Position numbers and translations under genes: made by a program. Of a DNA stretch of 64,000 nucleotides, positions 42,401 through 54,400 are shown piece after piece. The stretch is taken from NCBI GenBank assembly GCA_947652605.1, contig OX393577.1:68162108-68226107 (forward strand), written 5' to 3'. The notes beneath the pieces are model-generated. The model was not told where the DNA came from. It searched no databases and saw only the letters and a program-made list of their open reading frames with translations. Source of the DNA: Elmis aenea (lineage: Eukaryota; Arthropoda; Insecta; Coleoptera; Elmidae). Every line of letters starts with the position of its first letter. The stretch's first letter is position 1.

Positions 42401-45400
42401 CGCGATAGTAATATATTGCGCGCTTGTCATCATAAAACAAAAGTCAAACGGCATTTTAATACGCCATCAACGGCGTCTTAACAAGAAGTAATTCGCTGCA
42501 TAAAATGTTTTTATATCGTGTTATATCAGCTTTACCTATCTGCGATAAAAGTGATAATGCTCGTGAGATTATGCTTTTAAATTTTGCTTGCAATAACGAA
42601 CGAGTCGTCAAATTTTGAAAATATGTCGTTACAGCACCCTTTCATGAGAACTTAGAAAAATTGTTATTGCATATGAAAAATTAACTATAGTAAATAATGT
42701 GACGGATCGTGCTGTACATCGGCCCCACTGTGACAGAAGCGTTCTTATTTCTCTAATATTCCTCTTAAGCAACTGGCTTACATCCTTGCATACAATGTCT
42801 TTAATTAATCAATTGCTATGGTTTAAGAACACTTTTTAAGTTTAAAAAAATAGCAGGCTATAGGATTTGTACTTTTTCCATATTTGATAAAAAAAATTTA
42901 ATCCTAACTTCGACTATCTAAAAGTAGCCAGTTGCCAAATTGCCAAAAGTTTATTTTTGTTGTTCAAAATATTTTGCAAAGAAATAAATTTTGAGTTCTT
43001 CTTTCAAAAAAGGCAGACTATGGTCTTTCAATATTTCATGCATTTTTTTCTTTGTTGAAGGAGAGGCCACACGTTATGGTCAAAACTGACAAAAACTTAA
43101 CTGGAAATGCAAGATACGAGGGATTTTGCATCGATCTCCTGAAGTGCATAGCAAACCAAGTTGGATTTCATTACTCAATTCGTTTAGTACCTGATCATAT
43201 GTACGGCCTCTACGACACCGATACGAAAGAGTGGAATGGCATCGTCAGAGAACTCATGGAAAAGGTAAGCTAAAAAAGCACTATAAAACACGCCAACACA
43301 CTTTCATTTACGAGATGCACTTTGTTTTAAATAAATCACTGCACAGATATTAACAACCGCTACTTTCCCAACAACTGTGGAGCGGTCGCCATGTTTGGGA
43401 GCGTTTTTTATTATTTTATAGCGTCGTTATCAGAGTAGATACAAAAAAGTTTTAAATGCAAAAGTTGTTTGGCATCACAAACTGCATAACCCTGCAAAAT
43501 TTTCAAATATACAGAGTGTTCCGTTTTCGAGAACCAACATGCAAGTTTGTTATTTTAAATACAACACCCTGTATATTTTCACGTTTTCTTGTAAAAAATT
43601 TAATTGCACACAAAAAACATTAAGCATGTCCTATACCTAAAATTGATATTTTCCGAGTAATTTTCATTTTTAAACTTTTTCGAAAAAATAAAGGTTTAAC
43701 ACAAATTATTTTTTTGCATCGTTATTTGTCTAGATACGAAAAAACGTTAAATACAAAAATTGTTTGGCATTACAAACTGCATAACCCTGCACAATTTTCA
43801 AATATACAGAGTGTTCCGTTTTCGAAAACCAACATGCAAGTTTGTTATTTTAAATACAACACCCTGTATATTTTCACGTTTTCTTGTAGAAAATTTAATT
43901 GCACACAAAAAACATAAAGCATGTCCTATACCTAAAATTAATATTTCTTGAGTTATTTCAATTTTAATAATTTATTTTTCAAAATGGTGGAGGTGCCGGG
44001 TATTTTAATATGGCAATACAAATAAATTAATATCTCTGTTCTAAGACAAGCTACAAAAAAACTTTAAATACAAAAATTGTTTAGCATTACAAACTGCATA
44101 ACCCTGCATATTTTTTAAGCATACAGAGTGTTTGGTTTACTGGAACCGACATGCAACTTTGTTATTTTAAATACAACACCCTATATATTTTTACATTTTC
44201 TTGTAGAAAATTTAATTGCCTACAAAAAACATTAAGCATATCTTATACCTAAAATCAATATTTCTCGAGTTATTTCAATTTTAATAATTTATTTTTCAAA
44301 ATGGTGGAGGTGCCGGGTATTTTAATATGGAAATACAAATCAATTAATATCTCTGTTCCAAGACAAGCTACGAAAAACTTTTAAATACAAAAGTTATTTG
44401 GCATCACGAGCTGCATAACTCTGCATAAATTTCAACTATACAGGGTGTTTAGTTTTTGAGAACCGACATCTGACTTCGTTATTTGAAATACAACACCCTG
44501 TATGTTTTTACGTTTTCTTGTAGAAAATGCAATTGCCTTTAAAAAACATTAAGCATGTCTTATACCTAAAATTGATATTTCTCAAGTAATTTCGATTTTT
44601 ATACTTTTTCGAAAAAATTAAAGTTTTACACAAATTATTTTTTTGCGTTATTATTTGAGGAGAAACAAAAAAACTTTAAATACAAAAGTTGTTTGGTATT
44701 ACTAGCTGCATGATCTTGCGTTAATTTTGAATATACAGAGCGTTTAGTTTTCGAGAACCAACATGCAGCTTTGTTATTTAAAATACAACACCCTGTATAT
44801 TGTTGCGTTTTCTTGTAGATAATTCAATTGCCTTTAAAAATTATTAAGCATGTCCTATACCTTAAGTTAATATTTCTCGAGTTATTGGTCGCATTCAGCT
44901 ACGTAGCGGTAGCTACTCCGAAAACGTTCCTTTTAAAAAAAGAGTTTCAAAATTTAGTTACTCTGGACAAAAGCTTTCTTTATTGGAGAAAACACTTTTT
45001 TCGCATATTTCTGAAGATTAACTATAAATTAGATTTAGCAAAATGTTTCGTGTTTTCTTTGACAAACAGTGGAAATTCTTTTAATAGAAATGTGTCCGGA
45101 GGCACTGTTTAAAATTTGGTCTTATTATAAGAGACGCTGTTAGTAATTTTTCTTTTCTAAAATTCCTTTCAGCGTGCTGACCTAGCTGTAGCATCAATGA
45201 CCATCAACTACGCCAGGGAAAGTGTCATCGACTTCACAAAACCTTTTATGAATCTGGGCATCGGGATCTTGTTCAAGGTAATAAAATATATCTAGTTTCT
45301 TTTCCTTCAAATATACCAAAGCAAAAAAAAAAATTCGTAATTTAAACCACAATATATTAATTCAAGCGCAACGCAGTAACGTACAACAATATTTTCAATA

Positions 45401-48400
45401 TTAGCTCACAAATCGTTATCTGTACAAATCTAAAAAATTAATGATACAATTTAAGATCCTTTTTTTTTCTTAAAAAATTGAAACGTTTTTAAATCAATGT
45501 TTTGCTGTACCGGAAACGAAGAAAGATTTCGTAAAACGTATTTTAATTTATCGTTAAAACATACTTATGTAATTTCCATACACGAAAGGACGAGTTTAGT
45601 TTTTCTCTAATGGAAATATTAATTAGCAAACTTGATCGACAGTTCTTTCTTTGAATTTGTTCTTATTTACTTTATTTTAAAATGGAACAATACTAAACCT
45701 TTCGAATAGGAACAACTTTAATCACATTTTAAACAACTTTATCAGATCTATTCTACGTTAATTACTAAATGGCAACTTTAACAGAACATTGCAATTTTTA
45801 ATAGGATTTAGTTTCCCTGTCTAGTATAAACTTGTTCAAAATATTCCTAATAAGTACCTACTTGCACGAATTCTCATTAAGTTTCCAGCAAACTCATTTA
45901 AAATATAACGTTTATCAACCAAGAAAATAAACAGTTATTGTGGTATATTTATTTGTCCACAAAGCATAGTTTGATGCTTTGTTTAATGTTCTGAACAAAA
46001 TGCTAACAAAACGTTTTTGGTCTTAAATTAACATAATAAAACCTCACAATATTACACCGTAATATTGAGCCACATAAAATATTAAATATTCAGTTCTGTT
46101 ATAAACATTTATTTGTTTTAAAGAGCACATGTGGTGTTTTATTACAGTCCATAAACAATATACTGCTGTAGGTTATTTTGTTATTATAATTTTGAAACAA
46201 ACACAGTTACATAAACTGTCGCTGCGAAATATTCATGGCAAAGTCTGCAATTATACAATCTACTATAAAACAATAACATATTCAAATGTATATGTGCCAG
46301 TTATAGGAAATTAAATAATCGATATTAAATTTTATTTTTACATCGACATGTATTGTGTAACGTTACTGCAGTATATTAGCAATTAAAATGTAAATAATAC
46401 TGTCACATTTTAAAAATAATTAAAAATTTTAACACGATTATAGATGCATTGGTATACAGGATACAGGTTAAAATTATTTGGGAACTTAAGTGCTGTTTCC
46501 CAGCCAAAATATTGTTTTTAATTAGTAAGACGATGGAGACGACCTTTTACTTTTTTTTAATTTTATCGCCCAACTGTTGGTTTTAAAGTTATTAAAATTT
46601 CGGTAAATAAAATCGATGATGTGCAGTCAAAACGTATTTATTTTTTGCCAGGGTCAACCCTAAACACCGTTTTCATGTTTAATATTCTAGGTCCCCACGA
46701 GTCAACCAACCAGATTATTTAGTTTTATGAATCCGTTAGCGGTAGAAATTTGGTTGTACGTTTTAGCTGCGTACATGTTGGTTTCGTTTACTTTATTTGT
46801 GATGGCGAGGTTTTCGCCGTACGAATGGAACAACCCTCATCCCTGCCACCAAGATTCTGACATTGTTGAGAACCAGTTTTCGGTTTCCAACAGCTTCTGG
46901 TTTATAACCGGAACTTTCTTGCGGCAAGGATCTGGTTTAAATCCAAAGGTTAGGCTTGTTTTTGCATGTTGCATGATGTAACGCTGCATCACTGTTCCAA
47001 GGAAATTGCTAAACGCGACTGCATGCTGGGTGTGACACATGGATGCTGTCTAAGGTTGTTCTTCTACAAAATGCAATATACATGTATGTACAGGGTGGGC
47101 AAATTTCGATGTTTTAATAGGGAATCTCGATAACTATAAGAGGTATCAAAAAACGGACCGCGCATCCTCGATCTCTTTTTTCGAGAAAAAGTTAACCTTT
47201 GGAGTATGAAATATTTTAAATGTGTAAAGACATTGCCCAAGCAATTTTTCAAGCCAAATCGAATAGTGGTCACAAATTTTTTCTAGATTGATTCGTTTTT
47301 GTTTTATGACAACCAACTTTATTTTTTCTTATGGGCGCAATTTTTGCTATTTACATAATCAAATAACATTTATTTTTCTGAATCCATTGATGTATCACAC
47401 ATGGTATTTTACTTTTTCTTTCATTGTCAAATTTCAAAAAATACGTTTTAAACAATAACCATTATAAATCAGGTTGGCCGGTCATTGTAGTTTATGTTGT
47501 TTCCATGACAACCGATCAACAAACTAAAAGTTTTGAAGGCCTGTTAGTCGTAAAAATGAACTTTAATAACGAAGAAAAACGCGATATGCTGCCCATAAGA
47601 AAAAAACAAAGTTGGTTGTCTAAAAACAAAAACGAATCGACCTAGGAAAAATTTGTGACCACTATCCGATTCGGCTTAAAAAGTTGCTTGGGCAACTTTT
47701 TTACACATTTAAAATATCTCAAACTCCAAAGGAGTTATAAACGAGTTTCAAAAATGGACTTTTCAGTTTTTCCCAATTTTCTCGGATACCGTTTAAGATA
47801 TTTCCAATTTCTCTTTAGATTATCAATAAGCATCGAATTTAGCAACTTTGCCAAATTTAACCGACCTCGTAGCTCTTAAGATAAGCGAGATCCCCATGCA
47901 TTTACTCGAATTTGGGACACCCTGTATATTGGGAATGACAAAAAAATAAGGAATTTAAATAAGTCATAGCTAACTATGGGTTCCATTTAAAAAAATACAA
48001 CTTTATGTCACAACTCGACTTTCGGAAATTTTTTTGAAAATTTGTCTACACCACTGTATTTTTATCAAAAAAGTGCCTGTAGAACGTCAAAATTATTTTT
48101 GTTTATTTTCATCAACAAGCGAAATATAGCCATAAAACGAAAAGTCGAAAAATCGAGTTATCGGCGATAACTCGAAAACAAAAGACGATAACCAATTTTA
48201 GTTTTCACCACTAGCTTTTTCTCGAAAAAAGAGATCGAGGATGCGCGGTCCGTTTTTTGATACCTCTTATAGTTATCGAGATTCCCTATTAAAACATCGA
48301 AATTTGCCCACCCTGTACAAGGTGCATGCAGGAAATCTACCTCAATTTAACTTCTTACAGCTTTATATCGACAACTTCTACGATGTAATATGGTATACTT

Positions 48401-51400
48401 TTTCTTTACAACTGCTACCAGCATGTCTACATTCATTGTGATGGCCTATTGTTTTTGGCTTTTGTGCTGTTTTTTTTTTAAATCTATTTTACCCTTGTCA
48501 AGTTTAGGTGTGAAAACTTCCTCATACAAAAATAAAACGTCAGATTTTGAATTTGGCGAAATCTTGGGCATATTAAACTATCATTGAATGTCTTCGCGTG
48601 TCTCTGATCAGCATAAAAATAACGAACCAATCCCAACTTCAAAAATTATTGCTGCAGAGTTCAATATTAATAAAACGGTTTAATTTCAACAACTAAAAAA
48701 TGCAATGAACAACGAATTTTTCACTAAATTATTAATACACGTACAGTTTCAATATGAAGCTAATCAAAACCATTCGAAGTTATTAAACAATCGGCGCACA
48801 AAAATTAATATTTGGAGTTTTTACAAAATGAACGATTCAATCAACAAACCACTGATTACAATTACAATTTTTAATAAATTACTACACAAATATATTTGCC
48901 GACTTTATTTTATTTCATATGGACTAATTTGCGTCAAAACCAAAACGCTATAATTTATATTATTGTGTTATAGGTTTATTTATAACAAAAGTAATTTTAA
49001 TTGCAAATCAGTTTAGCTGCATTTTAATTAATGGGTGTAATATATTGCTGCCGGAAAGTATTTAGCTCTGATTAAATGCGTTTCAAAAACTTTTTGCTGG
49101 TTATTTACTGGATGGTATATCAAAGTTTTTGTAAGGATTTCCCTGTGGTCTTACGCTAGGGACAGTAGATCTGGAAAAGTTTGGATCAATCATTTAGTAC
49201 GAATATTTTTGGGTGAAACTCTTTTGGGACTCATTTGTTTCATCAGTAATTTATTTTTGTTTATTTCGCGAAAATTAATGTGCGTGTTTAGGTAAGCATT
49301 TTCTATTACAACGTAAACTATGCGAATCGGTAGATTTATACTACGAGCGCTCTTTTTCCGTTCATGATCGTTTGCTCTTCCAATCATTTCAAGGAACCAG
49401 AGCCAAGACCCAACCCCCTCTTCGCGTTCTTAACCCCCTTGGCCTCTGAGATATGGTTATACATGTTCGGAGCATACGTTCTCGTGTCTCTAACCATCTG
49501 GATCGTTTCGCATTTCTCTCCGTACGAGTGGAAGGAACCGCAACTCTGCGATGACTGCTTGGCAAGAAAGCTCGCCATAGTTTACGGCGAAGACGAAGAT
49601 TTCTGCGAACATAACTCCGACGAAATGTCGTCTGGAATCGGAAGCGAGTCGTTGTCGAGAAGGGCGAGCGACGTCTCGCCGGAAATTTATGAGGAAGACT
49701 TGACATGCGACCATGATCACCTCCACGAAGACGACGTGTTTCCTGAACATCTCGAGAATAACTTTACGTTGTCGAATAGCTTTTGGTTTGCTATTGGAAC
49801 ACTGATGCAGCAAGGATCTGATCTTAATCCAAAGGTACAATACTTGTCGCACAATTTTTGCGAAATATTGTGTAGTAACACCAAGTATATTTGCTTTTGT
49901 CAGTAAGTTGTAACAAGTATTGTAACTTGGATTAGCTCGATTGCCTTTAGTACATGTGTAGAGTTTTAAATCGCTTACTAACCCATCATGCGTCACTTGC
50001 TTAACTTCTTTAAGTATTTAAATGTCTGTGTAAAGGAGTTTTTGGAATTTTAAGAAGAGCTTAAATATTTTTCCCCGTCGTTTTAGCACCAGAACCAATG
50101 AGGCCTATTTCTCTAAACGCATCAGTCTAGAGTTTTTGTGTTGTCCAAAGCGCTTTTATCTTTGCCTGCAGTTGGAATATTTCTGAACAATTTTCAGGTG
50201 TTCCATACTTGAAATTTACCATAAGAATTTTAGTTTTCTTAGGGGCTACGAAGTCAGCTTAATTGATACAAAGTACCCAAACTGGTGCTGAATGGCAGTG
50301 TTTTCTCAAGTCTTGTTTAAATCGTCCGATATATTCCTTTTTAAAAATGACATTACTTAAACCGCGTACAGCTATCTTTTAAACAAATCTCAATTACCCT
50401 GTTCTGTATACAGGGTGTTTCTTAAATATTGCGAAAAAATGTGGGAGGTGATTCCTTATCAAAAATTAAGGGGTGTCTTTCATATACATTTTTTTCTTAG
50501 GCGTCTACTTTCGGAGTTACATCCCCCTAAAGGGGAGCGGTAAAATTAGGTTTTATGTTATTTCTCAAATTTGGATAAATGTAGGAGAATGGTATTTGGT
50601 AGATGTTTTCTACTTATTAAAAGGGATATAGTATTATTTTCAGTCATCTCACCTTCACAGGGGGCTGAAAAGTGCGACCCCCTCATATTGGAATTGCATT
50701 TTTACTTATTTTATTTTTTTACTCAAAAACTGTAGGTTTTACGAAAAAACTAAGGTATAAAAAAATGTTCTAAATAAATTAAGCTTTAAAAAAAAATTAT
50801 CTTAAATTGCAAAATTTTAACTTACCAAAAAGTTCTGATAAAAAAAAAACAACAGGGGTCGCACTTTGCAGTCCCCTGTGAAGGTGGGAGATGATTGAAA
50901 ATATTACTATGGGAAACCTTTTAATAAGTATAAAACATCTACCAAATATCATTCTCCTACATTTACCCAAATTTGAGAATTTAACTAAAAACCTAATTTT
51001 ACCGCCCCCTTTTAGGAGGGTGTAACTGCGAAAGAAGACGTCTATAAAAAAAAATTATAATAAAGACCTCCCCTTAATATTCGATAAGGAATAAATTTCC
51101 GAATTTTTTCGCAATATTTAAGAAACACCCTGTATGATTATTTGTAATTATCTGTAATTACTTTCGAAAACGCAGTCGTCTGCTACTAGTTCAGACTGTA
51201 GCATTATCTTCAAACGCTTTTCTGTCGAAACCTAGATCAGTTTAATTCCATAATGCACCTGCTATGTTTAAAACGATCTCTAATGCCTAGAGAATTCCAC
51301 ATATAACGGATTTGTAATCATACTCCATATAATTAAGTTAATATCTGTTCTAAACTGCCCCATCAAAGTACCACTGAACTTATGTAACTCTCAAGGTAAT

Positions 51401-54400
51401 TACGTCTTTGCAGATAAATCATTCGTATTGATTGTACTAGCAACATTGCATATTAGTAACTATGTAATTACAGGTTAACTTATCTGTCAACTGCACACCT
51501 AAAACAAAACCACTTTAGTTAAATAATTCTGCAAATACAATCGATTTGATTGTGTAATATTTTGTTGATTTGTATATGTCTAATCGACATATTTATTGAA
51601 AAAATCTCGAAATTATCGTTATTTATCTGTTTTACAGTGATTTGGTGATAGGTATCTAAGAGACTAAATTATTAATTCCTAAGAATTATTCAAAAGGTAG
51701 TGATAAATTACAACTAAATGTATGTTAATAATTGTTGGTATGTAAATAATCTTAGAGTTGGAGCTTTTAAGCACATAGTTCTGTGTTTATTTTAAAATCC
51801 TTGTGTAACATTTTCAAAAAGTGCTAGATTACACCAAATTCATATTGCTTGGCTTCTTAGATGTACTTACGTATCACGAATGTATATATTTGAGACAAGT
51901 CTCGTCCGTTACGGTTTGCTAAAAAAATTCGACATCATTTTAGGCCACTTCAACGAGAATCGTGGGCGGAATATGGTGGTTTTTTACCCTTATCATAATT
52001 TCGTCGTATACTGCCAATTTGGCGGCGTTCCTAACAGTGGAACGCATGATTGCCCCTATAGAAAGTGCACAAGATTTAGCAGAGCAGACAGAAATTTCTT
52101 ACGGAACACTCGAAGGTGGAAGTACTATGACGTTTTTCAGAGTAAGTTCATTTTATATTTCCCTTATGTCTTTTTAAAACATCTACAACTCGAAAGCTAT
52201 CTGTTAGTTATGATAACTGAGAGAAAGTTTAAAGAATAGTGTAAAGTTTTGTATCAGATTACAAATGGTAATTTTTGACTACTAAATAAATTATCGCAGT
52301 GCTAAAAAGACATCATAAAATTGCCTTACCAATTAGATGAAAAGTGTTATAAAACTATGAGGCTTAAGGAATACGGATTTGTCCAATTTTGTGCTTACTT
52401 CTGTGATCATGTTTCTATATACATGGTTCTCGTTTTTCGCGGGCCACTATGGGGATCTCGTAAACGGTAAGAGTTACGACTTCGGTTAAATTGGGGCAAA
52501 GTTGTATATTCAGGTGCTTAATAATTTGACGCAAACAGAACTTATCTAGCTCTTTTAGTTTTTGAGATATAGGGAAAAAAGTAAAAAAGTGGATTTTTGT
52601 TTTTTGCCCGTAACTTTTTCATTTGATGTCAAATTTCATTTTTACCGTTTACGAGATCCCCATAGTGGCCCGCGAAAAACGAGAACCCTGTATAATCATA
52701 AATTTTAAAGACATTACTTCGTTTACCATAAATTAAGATTAACAATGCTTGCTAGACCAAAACTAGACAAAATACACTTCAAGTTCCACACTGAACTTTT
52801 TCCATCAATACATGCAACACAACTAACTTCATATTCAATCCATCGTCTACAAGTACCTACTTGGAATATTTACGGCTGAGAACATACACACGTCGGCCTG
52901 GAAGACGTCTATTGCCCCCACAATACACAACTTGGAAATATCAAACAGAAAGTTGCACGGGTAAAATTCAGTAAGAGGCTTAAAAAGTTCTAAACAAAAT
53001 TCATACAATGCACCGGGATTACTGAACCCGACACAAACTAAAACCTCTCTCCAGAACTAACAGCAAACTGAATTCATTAAATTAAAACGCTTTTTGTTAC
53101 ATGTTTCCAGTACTTTTCCTCCGATTTTGAACATATTTGAAGCTGAAGTAAAATATACGATTATTGCAAATTCGTTTCAGGATTCAAAAATCGGAATATA
53201 TCAGAAAATGTGGCGATTCATGGAGAGCAAAAGACCTCCAGTCTTCGTAGCAACCTACGAGGATGGTATTAAGAGAGTCCTGGAAGGCAACTATGCCTTT
53301 TTAATGGAGTCAACAATGTTAGATTACGCGGTACAAAGAGATTGTAATTTAACCCAAATCGGAGGGCTCTTAGATTCTAAAGGTTACGGAATTGCCACTC
53401 CGAAAGGAAGCCCCTGGAGAGACAAGATCTCTCTTGCCATCCTAGAACTACAAGAGAAGGGTGTAATACAGATTTTATATGACAAATGGTGGAAAAATAC
53501 GGGAGATGTTTGTACACGAGATGATAAAAGCAAAGAATCCAAAGCTAACGCTCTGGGCGTTGAGAACATAGGTAAGCAGTTCTTTACAAATTTGATGTTT
53601 CCTTTAACAATTCGTGTTTTTAATATTTACGGAAATTTCGACAAATTCTTGACCGATTTAATAGATAAATTGAGTGTACTTTTCAATAAATTACTGGCTG
53701 CTTCGGTACATCACGGTTCCATTGAGATTTGACCCGTTTTTTTTAACAAAACAATATTCCTGCTTCTGTTGGCTTCTCCTCGGAACTTGTTGAACCCCGC
53801 TACACTCTGTGTTACTGCGCAAGGATTGCTTGTTTACTGAACTCGTAGCTACTTTTTGATCAATCAATCCATAAATTTCTATTTAACTTGTTTAAAAACT
53901 TAATAACTAAACGATTGAAGGAACAGTACCGCAAAATGAAGTTAAAACTTTGGCTTTATTACGATGAATAATCGTGTTAAGCACTTTGCAAATTCGATTT
54001 GTCCAAGTGCCATCTCTGATCTCCAAATTTGTAATTTTCATATACCTAGTTCCATAAAATTTTAAGAAATTCTTAACTGAGCTACCCAAATCTATCTTTT
54101 TTTATTTTACCTGTCTCCACTACTCCCTACTTGTCCCAACCCGACCTAGCGCTATCTTATCTGACCTAACGTAACCCAATCAGACTTGACCTGGCCTAAA
54201 CTGGCCTGGCCTGGCTTGACCTAGTCTGTCCTTACCTGACCTAACCAGGGCTAATCTGACTTGACCTAAACCAACCTGGCTTAACTTTACGTTACCTAAT
54301 TCGACCTAACCATTTTTGTGGATTTTTTTTTACTGAAACATGTTACCTATGATTTTTCCGAAATACTGATCTACAAGTTTAAAATTTTTGTTCCAGGTGG

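Larger units (their letters stand above)
39147..43060 (+). other. Intron 7
   Basis: It contains a short TTA/ATT microsatellite near 39155-39176, a three-copy tandem repeat (39929-40385), a two-copy tandem repeat (41250-41611) and a LINE RT fragment (41630-41830). The remainder is AT-rich with nothing recognised. Confidence 0.85.

Noticed and set aside
43714..43951. Open frames inside the tandem array
   Set aside because: Repeated with the array units, overlapping each other in two frames, and broken in neighbouring units.
46691..49834. The second pore exon as a pseudo-exon or remnant of a second receptor gene
   Set aside because: Both copies are open, phased and spliced-looking, and there is only one set of flanking exons, so alternative exons fit better.
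49490..49996. 168-codon open frame antisense to exon 10b
   Set aside because: Shadow of the GC-rich receptor exon in another frame; no family resemblance.
54120..54312. Interstitial telomeric (CCTAA)n repeat
   Set aside because: The words vary too much and include many CCTGG forms; it is a degenerate short repeat, not an intact telomeric array.
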